DNA from: Nocardia cyriacigeorgica
GTDB lineage: Bacteria > Actinomycetota > Actinomycetes > Mycobacteriales > Mycobacteriaceae
Assembly (NCBI RefSeq): GCF_029868385.1
Contig: NZ_JARWNX010000018.1
Span: forward strand, 27,095-91,094
DNA: 64,000 nt
Reading direction: 5' to 3'
Positions 33,783 to 43,052 of the stretch are shown piece after piece. Position numbers and translations under genes: made by a program. The number at the start of each line of letters is the position of its first letter. Position 1 is the stretch's first letter. The notes under the pieces were generated by a model, which had not been told where the DNA came from, searched no databases, and worked only from the letters and a program-made list of their open reading frames with translations.

Positions 33783-34739
33783 ATGGACGCGCTCGCCGGT
33801 TTGCTCGAGGGTCCTCGGGCGCGCGGAGCATTTCTCATGCGGTCGGTGCTGGCGCCACCGTGGTCGCTGCGGATCGAGGACGAGGCGCCGTTGACGGTGC
33901 TCGCGATGATCCGCGGCAGTGCATGGATCATGACCGACGACGACGCCGAGGCGCGACGGATCGCCGCCGGTGACGTCGTCGTCTTCAGTGGCGCACGCCC
34001 GTACACCGTCGCCGACGATCCGGCGACCGCACCGCAGATCATCATCGCTCCGGGCCAGGTCACGATGACTCCCGACGGTGAAATCCTCTGTGAGACACTG
34101 AGTCTCGGAGTGCGCGAATGGGGCACCGACCCCGACGGCGAAACCATGACGGTGACCGGCACCTACGAATCGGCGGGCGCGGTCAGCCAAGGTTTGCTGC
34201 GCGCACTGCCGCCGGTCATCGTGCTGCCCCGCGGCGAATGCGATACCCGGCTGCTCGAACTGCTCGTCGACGAGATGGCCAAGGACCAGCCCGCACAGGG
34301 CGCCGTCCTCGACCGGCTGCTCGACCTGCTGCTCATCGCCGCCCTGCGCAGCTGGTTCGCCCGCAACGACGCCCCCGCCTGGTATCACGCCTACAACGAT
34401 CCGCTGGTCGGCAAGGCACTGCGGTTGCTCCAGCACAATCCCGCGCACGGCTGGACGGTCGCGAGCCTCGCCTCGGCGGTCGGCGTATCGCGGGCGGCGC
34501 TGGCCCGCCGGTTCACCGACCTGGTGGGGGAGCCGCCGATGGCGTTCCTCACCGAATGGCGGCTCGCGCTGGCCGCCGACCTGCTCCAGGATTCCGACGC
34601 CACCATCGAGTCCATTGCCAGGCAGGTGGGTTACGGCAGCGCGTTCGCGCTCAGTTCGGCGTTCAAACGCCAGTTCGGCGTCAGCCCGCGCGACCATCGT
34701 CGGGGCGCGGCGCCGACGCCGGTATCGTCGGCCGGGTGA
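33783..34739 (+). CDS. AraC-family transcriptional regulator with cupin domain
   Basis: Regulator of 318 aa. N-terminal cupin (RSVLAPPWSLRIEDEAPLTVL, RIAAGDVVVFSGARPYTVAD) of the Cupin_6 type, then two AraC HTH motifs: WTVASLASAVGVSRAALARRFTDLVGEPPMAFLTEWRL and IESIARQVGYGSAFALSSAFKRQFGVSPRDHRRG. Start ATG 33783 (MDALAGLLEGPRARG). The stop overlaps the GTG start of the thioesterase by 3 bases, so both are one unit. Divergent from the hypothetical/MFS pair across 143 bp, which it may regulate. Confidence 0.9.
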   Translation: MDALAGLLEGPRARGAFLMRSVLAPPWSLRIEDEAPLTVLAMIRGSAWIMTDDDAEARRIAAGDVVVFSGARPYTVADDPATAPQIIIAPGQVTMTPDGEILCETLSLGVREWGTDPDGETMTVTGTYESAGAVSQGLLRALPPVIVLPRGECDTRLLELLVDEMAKDQPAQGAVLDRLLDLLLIAALRSWFARNDAPAWYHAYNDPLVGKALRLLQHNPAHGWTVASLASAVGVSRAALARRFTDLVGEPPMAFLTEWRLALAADLLQDSDATIESIARQVGYGSAFALSSAFKRQFGVSPRDHRRGAAPTPVSSAG

Positions 34740-35158
34740 CGCAGCAGTATCCGGTGCTCTGGCCGGTGCCCACCCGATGGGCCGACAACGACCACTACGG
34801 GCACGTCAACAACGTGACCTACTACTCGTACTTCGACACCGCGGTCAACGCGTGGTTGATGCACGCCACCGGTGTCGACATCCGTGAGCTGCCCGCCCTC
34901 GGGGTGGTGGCGCAGACCTCCTGCCAGTACCTCGGGTCGATCAGCTTCCCCGACCGGCTCCAGGTCGGCCTGCGGATCTCACGTCTCGGGCGTTCGAGCA
35001 TCACCTACGATCTGGCGATCTTCCGGGAAGCCGATGACGCGCTGGAACTGGCCGCCACCGGCAACTTCGTGCACGTCTACGTCGATTCCGAGACCCGCAA
35101 GCCCGTCGAGATTCCCGACGTCATCCGCGCGGCGGCGAGCGAACTCGTCACCGACTGA
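34736..35158 (+). CDS. Acyl-CoA thioesterase (4HBT/YbgC type)
   Basis: Hot-dog fold thioesterase of 140 aa. Seen: VPTRWADNDHYGHVNNVTYYSYFDTAVNAWL with the catalytic Asp and the HVNN motif, then SISFPDRLQVGLRISRLGRSSITYDLAIF. Members hydrolyse acyl-CoA or hydroxybenzoyl-CoA. The GTG at 34736 overlaps the araC stop (GTGA). Its 3' end overlaps the convergent SDR gene by 11 bp. Confidence 0.92.
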   Translation: MTQQYPVLWPVPTRWADNDHYGHVNNVTYYSYFDTAVNAWLMHATGVDIRELPALGVVAQTSCQYLGSISFPDRLQVGLRISRLGRSSITYDLAIFREADDALELAATGNFVHVYVDSETRKPVEIPDVIRAAASELVTD

Positions 35159-35963
35159 CGGCCTGCAACGCCGCCTGGAACCGGCGCATACCGTCGATCC
35201 ATCGGTCGTAATCGCTGCCCTTGTGCCGGTACATCTTCAGCACCTCGGGATGCGGGAGGATGAGGAAGGTCTCGGCCTCGATGCCCGCGATCACGCTGTC
35301 GGCGACCTGCTCGGGGGTGAGCACCGCACCGGCCGTTGTCACCGCCTTGACCGCGAGTTCCGCGGCCTCGGCGTGCTCCGGCGGCATCATCCCGCCGTGC
35401 AGCAATTGCGTGTCGACGCCCATCGGGCACAGGCAGCTCACCCGAATACCCTTGTCCCCGTAAGTCACCGACAGCCATTCGGCGAAGCCGACCGCCGCAT
35501 GCTTGGACACCGAATAGGGCGCCGAGCCGATCTGCGTGAGCAGCCCCGCCGCCGACGCCGTCGTCACGAAGTACCCGCTGCCGCGCGCCAACCATCCCGG
35601 CATCAACTGCCGCGCCGCGCGCACATGCGCGAGCACATTGACCTCGAGCGCAGCCGTCCACTGTGCGTCGGTGCTGTCGAGGCCTGGGCCGCCACCGATG
35701 CCCGCATTCGCGAAGAAGAGGTCGACGGGCCCGAAGGCGGTCTCGGCCCGCTCGATCAGCGCGGCGATCACCGCGTCATCGGCCACGTCACCACCCACCG
35801 CGACCGCATCGGCGCCCAGCGACTCCGCCACCGCGCCCGCCGCCACCCCATCCAGATCCGCGACCACCACCCGCGCCCCACCCGCGACGAGCCGCCGCGC
35901 CAATGCCTCCCCGATCCCCGCCCCGGCCCCGGTGACAATGGCGACCCTGCCCGAAATATCCAT
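35148..35963 (-). CDS. Short-chain dehydrogenase/reductase
   Basis: Classical SDR of 271 aa. Seen: VAIVTGAGAGIGEALARRL (TGxxxGIG cofactor motif), VVVADLDG (acidic residue favouring NAD(H)), GGDVADD, LFFANAGIGG (NAG), SAAGLLTQIGSAPYSVSKHAAVGF with the catalytic Ser, Tyr and Lys (YxxxK). Substrate unknown. Start ATG 35963 (MDISGRVAIVTG) fits the family N-terminus. Convergent with the thioesterase. Confidence 0.93.
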   Translation of the reverse strand: MDISGRVAIVTGAGAGIGEALARRLVAGGARVVVADLDGVAAGAVAESLGADAVAVGGDVADDAVIAALIERAETAFGPVDLFFANAGIGGGPGLDSTDAQWTAALEVNVLAHVRAARQLMPGWLARGSGYFVTTASAAGLLTQIGSAPYSVSKHAAVGFAEWLSVTYGDKGIRVSCLCPMGVDTQLLHGGMMPPEHAEAAELAVKAVTTAGAVLTPEQVADSVIAGIEAETFLILPHPEVLKMYRHKGSDYDRWIDGMRRFQAALQAVSR

Positions 35964-35996
35964 GCCCCGCACCCTATGCGTCCGGTCGCCGGGCGG

Positions 35997-36659
35997 CTAT
36001 GCGTTGTCGCCGGGTGCGCACCGATCGCGTAGCGTCCGCGCGCCGGGCCCGGTCAGTTCCTCGGCGTAGGCCGCCCGTCCCGCCATCGCCATCGTCAATG
36101 CGAGTGTCGTGCCTCGAACCAGCTCACCCGCGCCTGCGGTGAAGGGACCGTCGGACGCCTCGAGCCGCAAGCCCCTGATGGCGCTGTGGCCGGAAACGGT
36201 GAAGTCGCGACTGGCGAAGAAACGAGCCACCTCCGTCGTGGCCTCGAGCGATGGAGTGCGCGTCAGGCCGAGCGGACGCCGGATGTCCTGTCCGTGCACC
36301 ACCACCTCGCCGAGCCATGCGGCGGTATGCCCGGAAGCTGCGGTCGTGCTGGTGATGACAGCGCGGAACCGGTGGAGGGTTTCGGCCGGTGTGGCGCCTC
36401 GGTGCTCGGCCAGGCGCCGAGCATTGTGCAGATCGAAGTCGAAGCGGGCGCCGAGCACGCTGCGCAACCAGCGCAGCCTTCCGATGCTCGCCGCGGCGGT
36501 CAGATGGGCGACGACCTCCTCGACCACCCAATCACCGCACAGCGACTGCTGCGCCCATTGTGCCGGCGTCAGCGTGGCGAGATCGTCGGCCAGTGCTGCG
36601 CGTTCGGCGTGGGCCATCTCCCAGAGCCGGTCGTGGGATACGAGTGTCGGCACCGTCAT
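35997..36659 (-). CDS. Maleylpyruvate isomerase-family/DinB-like protein
   Basis: Second DinB-like mycothiol-family protein, 220 aa. Seen: LWEMAHAERAALADDLATLTPAQWAQQSLCGDWVVEEVVAHLTAAASIG, with the His of the bundle, and TAAWLGEVVVHGQDIRRPLGL, where the second metal-binding His is present (EVVVHGQD). It corresponds to the TIGR03083-type group; function unknown. The start ATG 36659 follows GAGGAAGG. It lies 33 bp upstream of the SDR on the same strand. Confidence 0.85.
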   Translation of the reverse strand: MTVPTLVSHDRLWEMAHAERAALADDLATLTPAQWAQQSLCGDWVVEEVVAHLTAAASIGRLRWLRSVLGARFDFDLHNARRLAEHRGATPAETLHRFRAVITSTTAASGHTAAWLGEVVVHGQDIRRPLGLTRTPSLEATTEVARFFASRDFTVSGHSAIRGLRLEASDGPFTAGAGELVRGTTLALTMAMAGRAAYAEELTGPGARTLRDRCAPGDNA

Positions 36660-36800
36660 CCTTCCTCGAGTGGTCGCCGCAACAGTGTTCCGGCACTTTC
36701 CCCTGCATGCCGCGGTCGAACAGCAGGCACCGCATGGGGCTCGAGGATGTAGACGCTCGACCGGAGCCGGATTCATCGGCGTCCGCGCGGTGTCGAGCGA

Positions 36801-37295
36801 TCAGCTCGACCGGGCGATGCGCTCCAGCAGCGGTGAGAGTCGTGGGCCGACCAGTTCGCGCATGATCAGGGCCATATTGGTGCGTTCCACGCCGGGGATC
36901 TTCAGGATGCGGCCGGTGATGCGGTAGAGGTCGTCGGCGTCGCGGGCTACCACCCGGACGGTCAGGTCGGTGGCGCCGGTCATGCCGCATACCTCGGTGA
37001 CCTCGGGGACCTCGGCGAGTTCGTCGACGACGGGATCGAGTTTGTGCTGATCGACGACCACCGCGACGAAGGCGGCCAGCGGATAGCCGAGGGCGCGGGC
37101 CTCGACGCGGCGTTCGAAACTGGCGAGCACCCCATTGGCCTCCCAGCGAGCCAGCCGCGCCTGCACCGTATTGCGGGACAAACCGAGCCGTGCGGCCAGT
37201 TCGACGCCGGTCGCCCTCGGATTGTCCACCAGCTCCAGCAACAGCCGCGCGTCGGTGGCGTCGACGGCCGGATCGACGAGTTCTCGACTGGTCAT
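36801..37295 (-). CDS. Lrp/AsnC-family transcriptional regulator
   Basis: Feast/famine regulator of 164 aa. Seen: DARLLLELVDNPRATGVELAARLGLSRNTVQARLARWEANGVL (HTH) and a C-terminal RAM domain with EVCGMTGATDLTVRVVARDADDLY and IPGVERTNMALIMRELV, the amino-acid-binding fold. Start ATG 37295 (MTSRELVDP); ATG 37304 is also possible. The nearest metabolic operon in the opposite direction is the branched-chain oxoacid dehydrogenase at 38.3 kb, a plausible but unproven target of an Lrp-type protein. Confidence 0.9.
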   Translation of the reverse strand: MTSRELVDPAVDATDARLLLELVDNPRATGVELAARLGLSRNTVQARLARWEANGVLASFERRVEARALGYPLAAFVAVVVDQHKLDPVVDELAEVPEVTEVCGMTGATDLTVRVVARDADDLYRITGRILKIPGVERTNMALIMRELVGPRLSPLLERIARSS

Positions 37296-37414
37296 ACAAC
37301 GCATGATGGCATGTGCCGGGTACCGGGCACGGGTGATCTGCGCGCACGGCCGTACCGAGGTGCGCCGTGCGACCGGCACGGGCGGAGCGATCCGCCCGTG
37401 CCGTCTACTCGATA

Positions 37415-37633
37415 TCAGGGGCAGGTGATCGACGAACCGCACATCAGGCGTTGGATCAGCGAAATCACTGCGCTACCCGAGGTCACCCCACCCGGCGCGG
37501 GCTCACCCGGCGCGACCACCGGCGTGACCTCGGGGGTGAGAGTGAGCGGCTCGGCGAGTGCCGGACCCGCGGTGAGAACTGTGCCGAGGGCCAGCGCCGC
37601 GATGCTGGTGCCGAGCAGCTTGGTGAACGACAT
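37415..37633 (-). CDS. Small secreted protein, 72 aa
   Basis: Family unknown. Seen: signal peptide MSFTKLLGTSIAALALGTVL followed by TAGPALA and a likely cleavage after ALA, leaving a mature peptide of about 45 residues rich in Pro, Thr and Val with two cysteines near the end (LMCGSSITCP) that could form a disulfide. AAAGGA lies upstream of the ATG. Similar short secreted proteins are common in Nocardia and of unknown role. Confidence 0.65.
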   Translation of the reverse strand: MSFTKLLGTSIAALALGTVLTAGPALAEPLTLTPEVTPVVAPGEPAPGGVTSGSAVISLIQRLMCGSSITCP

Positions 37634-38313
37634 GATGAATGAATCCTTTGTTCGGTGCAGTGATTTACGGGATCGCCAGAGCCCGGCATCTCGACGGCGA
37701 TGTGGACGGGACCGGAGTCGATGCCGGTGCCGACGCCGACCACTTCCCTGGTCGGGATCGATACGCTCGGCGGGAAGGCCGAGAACACCGGCGGGTACGG
37801 ACTGCGGTACCTCGGGCTACGTGATTGCGGCGGGTGGCACCACAGCGCAGGGCAACGGCCGTGATGCCGTGCGCATTATCCGAGACATCTCGAATGTGCC
37901 TTTCTTCCAACATTTTTGGCCCGCCCGCGCGGCCCACGGAGACTATCGCGGTGCCGCACGGCGTGTTACAGCCGAATTTCTCGCCGGATCGGACGTGGGT
38001 TCGCGGTGGTCGGTCCTCGCCCCGCTCCTCGGCAGATTCCGCATCCTGATTCGCGATGAGGCGGGTAATTCCCGCATTCGGCGCTGAACCGGTTCTGCCT
38101 GGTAGGCGCCTGTGCGAAGCGCTCACGGAGTATCGGCTCCGCGGTATCGGCCGGGCGAGTCGAGGACCTGTCATAACGTGCAATATGGAGGTCGTCGACC
38201 GGGTAATACCGAGCATTCTGCTCAGTTTCGTGTCGGTCGCTTGCGCACATCGCTTGATGGTGGATGCTGTGTGGTACAGGACACAATCCTGGCGCGCTGA
38301 CCTCGAGGAGGCG
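37634..38313. other. 680-bp intergenic region before the oxoacid dehydrogenase operon
   Basis: No convincing gene is seen on either strand; the open frames here have no recognisable features. Near the right end TGTGT-GGTACAGG-ACACA (38268-38285) is an inverted repeat about 30 bp before the start of the E1 alpha gene and could be an operator. AGGAGG at 38306-38311 is the ribosome site. The promoter for bkdABC presumably lies in this region. Confidence 0.4.
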
Positions 38314-39435
38314 ATGAAGCAGATGCTCGGCACACCCAGCTATCCGGTGCAACTGGTCCAGCCCGACGGCCGTCGCGTCCTCGATCGAGAACACGCCGCC
38401 GTGGTCGCCGATATCGGCCCCGCCGAACTGCGGGACCTCTACGAAGACCTGGTCGTGAACCGCCGTATCGATACCGAGGCCACCGCATTGCAGCGGCAGG
38501 GTCAGCTGGGGCTGTGGGCTCCGCTGCTCGGCCAGGAAGCCGCCCAGGTGGGCTCGGCGCGGGCGCTGCACCCCTACGACTACGTGTTCTGTAGCTACCG
38601 GGAGGCCGCTGTGGCCTACTGCCGCGGCGTCGACCCGGCCCAGCTGACCCGGATGTGGCGCGGTGTCGCACATTCGTGCTGGGATCCCGACGCCATCAAT
38701 ATGACCAACCCGGCCATCGTCGTCGGTGCACAGGGTCTGCACGCCACCGGCTACGCCTTCGCCGCGCATCTGGAAGGCGCCGATATCGCCACCATCGCCT
38801 ATTTCGGTGACGGTGCGACCAGTCAGGGCGATATCGCCGAGGCGCTCGGTTTCGCGGCGAGCTGGAGCGCGCCGGTGGTGTTCTTCTGCCAGAACAATCA
38901 TTGGGCGATCAGCGAGCCGGTCTGCTTGCAGAGCGCCACGCCCATCGCGCAGCGCGCCCTCGGATACGGCATCCCCGCCGTCCAGGTCGACGGCAACGAT
39001 GTGCTCGCCGTGCTCGCCGTCACCCGGCAGGCACTGACCAGGGCGCATACCGGTGGCGGCCCATCGTTCATCGAGGCGATCACCTACCGGATGGGCCCAC
39101 ACACCACCGCCGACGATCCGACCCGCTACCGATCCGCCGCCGAGACCGAGGAATGGAAGAAACGCGACCCGATCGACCGGGTGCACCGGCTGCTCGAACG
39201 CGAGAACCTGCTGGACGCCGAGTTCGAGCAGCGGGTCCGCACCAGGGCCGATGAGGTCGCCGCCGTGGTCCGCACCGCGACCATCGAGATGGCCGATCCC
39301 GCGCCGATGGCGCTGTTCGACCACGTCTACAGCTCCGAGCATCCGTTGATCGCCGCACAACGGCGTGAGTACGCGCAGTATCTGGCCGCCGACCCCGACG
39401 GCCAGGGCACGCATACCGAAGGAGTCGCGTCATGA
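38314..39435 (+). CDS. bkdA: Branched-chain 2-oxoacid dehydrogenase E1 alpha
   Basis: Thiamin-diphosphate-dependent decarboxylase subunit of 373 aa acting on 2-oxoacids from valine, leucine and isoleucine. Seen: LYEDLVVNRRIDTEATALQRQGQLGLWAPLLGQEA, the substrate and TPP motif GDGATSQGDIAEALGFAASW with PVVFFCQNNHWAIS, and AITYRMGPHTTADDPTRYR with the phosphorylation-loop-like region. ATG 38314 is close behind AGGAGG (spacing 2); the in-frame ATG 38323 has a better spacing and could be the true start. ATGA overlap with the E1 beta gene. Branched-chain and not pyruvate specificity is inferred from the E1 alpha/beta/E2 layout. Confidence 0.9.
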   Translation: MKQMLGTPSYPVQLVQPDGRRVLDREHAAVVADIGPAELRDLYEDLVVNRRIDTEATALQRQGQLGLWAPLLGQEAAQVGSARALHPYDYVFCSYREAAVAYCRGVDPAQLTRMWRGVAHSCWDPDAINMTNPAIVVGAQGLHATGYAFAAHLEGADIATIAYFGDGATSQGDIAEALGFAASWSAPVVFFCQNNHWAISEPVCLQSATPIAQRALGYGIPAVQVDGNDVLAVLAVTRQALTRAHTGGGPSFIEAITYRMGPHTTADDPTRYRSAAETEEWKKRDPIDRVHRLLERENLLDAEFEQRVRTRADEVAAVVRTATIEMADPAPMALFDHVYSSEHPLIAAQRREYAQYLAADPDGQGTHTEGVAS

Positions 39436-40406
39436 TCACCACCTTCGCCGCCGCACTCAATGCCGGACTGCGCCGCGCACTGGAGGACGACCCGAAGGTG
39501 CTGCTCATGGGGGAGGACATCGGCCGCCTCGGCGGTGTGTTCCGGGTGACCGACACGCTGCAAAAGGATTTCGGCAACAATCGCGTCATCGATGCGCCGC
39601 TGGCCGAATCCGGCATCATCGGTACGGCCTTCGGTATGGCGCTGCGTGGATTCCGGCCGGTATGCGAAATCCAGTTCGACGGATTCGTCTACCCGGCCTT
39701 CGACCAGATCGTGTCCCAGGTGGCCAAGATCCACTACCGCACGCAGGGCAGGGTGAAGGCGCCCATCACCATTCGCATCCCGTTCGGCGGCGGTATCGGT
39801 TCGGTGGAACACCATTCCGAATCGCCGGAGGCGTATTTCGCACATACCGCCGGATTGCGGGTGATGACACCGAGCAACCCCGCCGACGCCTACACCATGA
39901 TCCGGCAGGCGATCGCGCTCGATGATCCAGTGATCTTCTTCGAACCCAAGCGCCGGTACTGGGACAAGGCCGAGGTCGATCCCGAGGTGCCCGCACAGCT
40001 GCCGCCCGATCGGGCCAGGGTCTGCCTCGACGGCGCCGATGCCACCGTCGTCGCCTACGGCGGTACGGTCGCCACCGCACTCGCCGCCGCGAAGATCGCC
40101 GCCGAGGAGGGCCACTGCCTCGAGGTCATCGATCTGCGCAGTCTGTCGCCGATCGACTTCGACACCATCGAGGAATCGGTGGCGAAAACCGGCAGACTGG
40201 TGGTGGTGCACGAGGCGCCGGTATTCGCCGGGCTCGGCGCCGAGATCGCCGCCAGGATCACCGAACGCTGCTTCTATCACCTGGAGGCGCCGGTGCTGCG
40301 CGTCGGCGGCTTCGACATCCCGTACCCCCCGGCCAAGCTCGAAAAGCACCATCTGCCCGATCCGGACCGTATTCTGGCCGCGATCGATCGCTCGCTGGCG
40401 GCCTGA
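39432..40406 (+). CDS. bkdB: Branched-chain 2-oxoacid dehydrogenase E1 beta
   Basis: Second E1 chain, 324 aa. Seen: FAAALNAGLRRALEDDPKVLLMGEDIGRLGGVFRVTD, DAPLAESGIIGTAFGMALRG, EIQFDGFVYPAFDQIVSQ, PFGGGIGSVEHHSESPEAYFAHTAGL and VIDLRSLSPIDFDTI, all typical of the pyrimidine-binding and C-terminal domains. Start ATG 39432 overlaps the E1 alpha stop (ATGA). The E2 gene follows after 22 bp. Confidence 0.94.
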   Translation: MITTFAAALNAGLRRALEDDPKVLLMGEDIGRLGGVFRVTDTLQKDFGNNRVIDAPLAESGIIGTAFGMALRGFRPVCEIQFDGFVYPAFDQIVSQVAKIHYRTQGRVKAPITIRIPFGGGIGSVEHHSESPEAYFAHTAGLRVMTPSNPADAYTMIRQAIALDDPVIFFEPKRRYWDKAEVDPEVPAQLPPDRARVCLDGADATVVAYGGTVATALAAAKIAAEEGHCLEVIDLRSLSPIDFDTIEESVAKTGRLVVVHEAPVFAGLGAEIAARITERCFYHLEAPVLRVGGFDIPYPPAKLEKHHLPDPDRILAAIDRSLAA

Positions 40407-40428
40407 CCGGCCGAGCCCGGAGGTGGCG

Positions 40429-41895
40429 GTGTCATCGCGCAGCGGCTCCGGGACAGCACGAACCGACCACGCCCGACCGATAGCCGAGGTGCCTTCCGTG
40501 GATGAACCGCGTGCCGACGACCCGAACCACGTGCTGGAATTCCGGCTGCCGGATCTGGGTGAGGGCCTCGCCGATGCCGAACTACAATCGTGGTCGGTGG
40601 CCGTCGGCGAGATCGTCGAACTGAATCAGACCATCGCCGAGGTGGAGACGGCCAAAGCGGTGGTGGCTCTGCCGTCGCCGTTCGCGGGCACGGTGGTTGA
40701 GCTACTGGTCGAGCCGGGGCAGACTGTGCCGGTCGGCGCGCCGCTGATCCGGGTGCGTACGAGCGCGCCCGGATCACCCGAGACGCCGCCCGTCGCCGAT
40801 TCGTCCGAGCCGCCGGCGCCGGAACGGAAGTCGGTGCTGGTCGGATACGGGCCGGACGACGATACGGTGACGCGCCGCCGTAGACCTGCTGCGAAAAGCG
40901 CTCAGCAGCAGACGGAATCGGGCAATGGGGCCGCCGACTCCGTGGCGAACGGGCGTGCTGCTCAGTCGTCGGGTACCCGCGCCGCCACCCCCGCCGCCCG
41001 CAAACTGGCCAGGGAACTCGGCATCGATCTGTGGTACGTCGCGGGTTCGGGACCGGAGGGCGCGGTCACCGTGGCGGATGTGCGCTCAGCGGTGCCGGTC
41101 TCACAACCATCGGCCCGTACCGCCCCGCCAGCGACGGCCGAATCCACGGCCGCGGCGCAGCCCGCCGCCGACTCCGGCGCGCCGGGTCCGTCCGCGCGTG
41201 AGGAACGCACTCCGATCACCGGCATCCGCAAACGCACCGCGGCCGCGATGGTGGCGAGCGCGCGCACCATTCCGCAGGCCGGCGCCTCCATCACGGTGGA
41301 CTGCACCGCCACGATGGAACTGCTCGACCACCTGCGCACCACCGCACCCTTCGCCGGGCTGACCCTCACTCCGCTGGCGCTGGTCGCGAAATCGGTGCTG
41401 GCCGCGCTGGCGGAATTCCCCGGAATGAACGCCTATTGGGACGAAGCGAACCAGGAGATCGTCACCAAGCATTACGTGAACCTCGGTATCGCCGTGGCCA
41501 CCGAACGGGGGCTGCTCGTGCCCAACATCAAGGACGCGCACGCAGTGAGCCTGCGTGACCTGTGCCGGGACATCGCCTGGCTGGTGGATGTGACCCGCGC
41601 CGGGAACGCGGCACCGACCGATCTGCGCGGCGGCACCTTCACCATCTCCAATGTCGGCGTCTTCGGTGTGGACGCGGGGATGCCACTGGTCAACCCCGGT
41701 GAGGCCGCGATCGTCTGTCTCGGTGCGATCAACAGACGGCCCTGGGTGGTGCGCGAGGAACTGGCCATCCGCTGGGTCACCACCCTCACCCTCAGCTTCG
41801 ATCACCGCATGATCGATGGTGAACAGGCCGCACGATTCTTGGCCACGGTGGGTGGTCTGCTCGAAGATCCACTGACCCTGCTCAGTCGCCTGTAG
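40429..41895 (+). CDS. bkdC: Dihydrolipoamide acyltransferase E2 of the branched-chain complex
   Basis: Acyltransferase core of the oxoacid dehydrogenase complex, about 488 aa. Seen: one N-terminal lipoyl domain (LEFRLPDLGEGLADAELQSW, lipoyl Lys in VETAKAVVALPSP), a Pro/Ala-rich linker, an E1/E3-binding domain (ATPAARKLARELGIDL), a second linker, and the catalytic domain ending FDHRMIDGEQAARFLATV with the HxxxDG active site. GTG 40429 follows GGAGG at spacing 5; GTG 40498 (VDEPRADDP) is an alternative start. No E3 gene is in the window, so a general lipoamide dehydrogenase elsewhere is assumed. Confidence 0.92.
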   Translation: MSSRSGSGTARTDHARPIAEVPSVDEPRADDPNHVLEFRLPDLGEGLADAELQSWSVAVGEIVELNQTIAEVETAKAVVALPSPFAGTVVELLVEPGQTVPVGAPLIRVRTSAPGSPETPPVADSSEPPAPERKSVLVGYGPDDDTVTRRRRPAAKSAQQQTESGNGAADSVANGRAAQSSGTRAATPAARKLARELGIDLWYVAGSGPEGAVTVADVRSAVPVSQPSARTAPPATAESTAAAQPAADSGAPGPSAREERTPITGIRKRTAAAMVASARTIPQAGASITVDCTATMELLDHLRTTAPFAGLTLTPLALVAKSVLAALAEFPGMNAYWDEANQEIVTKHYVNLGIAVATERGLLVPNIKDAHAVSLRDLCRDIAWLVDVTRAGNAAPTDLRGGTFTISNVGVFGVDAGMPLVNPGEAAIVCLGAINRRPWVVREELAIRWVTTLTLSFDHRMIDGEQAARFLATVGGLLEDPLTLLSRL

Positions 41896-42091
41896 TCCGG
41901 GATGCGGTCTGCAAGCCGTGCGAAGGGTTCGGAAGCGGTCGATCCCATGGGCGGTATCGGCTCGAATCCGGCGCGGACGAGGGGACTTCGCGCAGCGTGG
42001 CGGGTTTTCCCGGTCCGGGGACAGGAGCGCGGCCGGATGCGTAGGGTGGGGGAGACGGGCTCGACGATGCGGATCTGAACGAGGAGCTGGA

Positions 42092-42907
42092 GTGCGGCCG
42101 GTACTCATTTCGGCGGAAGAACTGCGGGAAGCGTTGCCGGACAATCGGGTACGGCTACTCGATGTCCGGTGGGCGCTCGGCGACCCGGACGGGCCGCAGC
42201 ACTATCTGGACGGGCACATCCCCGGCGCGATCTTCGTCGATCTGGAGACCGAACTGGCCGCCCCGCCCTCACCCGCGCGCGGCCGCCATCCGCTGCCCGA
42301 TATCGGCCGGTTGGAGAAATGCGCGCGCAGCTGGGGCGTCTGCACCGGCGATACCGTGGTCGTCTACGACGCGACCGGCGGTATGGCCGCCGCGCGTGCC
42401 TGGTGGCTGCTGCGCTGGGCCGGTATCGCGGATGTGCGCATCATGGACGGTGGCCTTCCGACCTGGACCGCGATCGGCGCCGAACTCGCCACCGGAATCG
42501 AATCCGATCCCGCCGCAGGCGATGTCGAATTGAGCCCGGACCATCTGCCCGTCATCGACGCCGATGCGGCCGCCCGTTGGCCGGGCACACTGCTCGACGC
42601 GCGCGCGGGTGAGCGCTTCCGCGGCGAACAGGAGCCGATCGACCCGCAAGCGGGCCATATTCCGGGTGCGATCAGTGCGCCGACAGCCGAGAACCTCACT
42701 GCCGAAGGATATTTCCGCACCGCGGCGGAACTGCGCGAACGCTTCGACGACTGTGCTGGACCGGTCGCCGTCTACTGCGGTTCCGGTGTCACTGCCGCCC
42801 ACCAGATCGCTGCCCTCGCGATCGCCGGTATCGACGCCGCCCTCTATCCGGGGTCCTGGTCCCAGTGGTCCAACGACCCGAAACGTCCGGTAGCCACCGG
42901 AGCCTGA
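42092..42907 (+). CDS. Thiosulfate/3-mercaptopyruvate sulfurtransferase (intact rhodanese)
   Basis: Two-domain rhodanese of 271 aa. Seen: VRLLDVRWALGDPDGPQHYLDGHIPGAIFVDLETELA, VVVYDATGGMAAARAWWLLRWAG, LLDARAGERFRGEQEPIDPQAGHIPGA, and the active loop PVAVYCGSGVTAAHQ with the catalytic Cys and the CGSGVTA loop that favours mercaptopyruvate in many homologues. The GTG start follows GAGGAGC. Unlike the SseA at 1565-2470 it keeps its cysteine, so it may supply the activity that the other has lost (inference). Confidence 0.92.
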   Translation: MRPVLISAEELREALPDNRVRLLDVRWALGDPDGPQHYLDGHIPGAIFVDLETELAAPPSPARGRHPLPDIGRLEKCARSWGVCTGDTVVVYDATGGMAAARAWWLLRWAGIADVRIMDGGLPTWTAIGAELATGIESDPAAGDVELSPDHLPVIDADAAARWPGTLLDARAGERFRGEQEPIDPQAGHIPGAISAPTAENLTAEGYFRTAAELRERFDDCAGPVAVYCGSGVTAAHQIAALAIAGIDAALYPGSWSQWSNDPKRPVATGA

Positions 42908-43052
42908 GCGCCCGTCGCGGGACTGTGCGCGTGGTGTGTCGGCAGCCGGATCGATCGGAGTTCGGCGCGTCTTTCGGCTGAACTGCCACACTGGTGAACT
43001 CGCTCGTTTTCGTCCGTCGTCGCACGCACCGCCGACTCGCACCCGCCGTGCC

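Noticed and set aside
37044..38087. Plus-strand open frame across the Lrp gene, the small secreted gene and the intergenic region
   Set aside because: Antisense to two supported genes, and the remaining part shows no conserved sequence.
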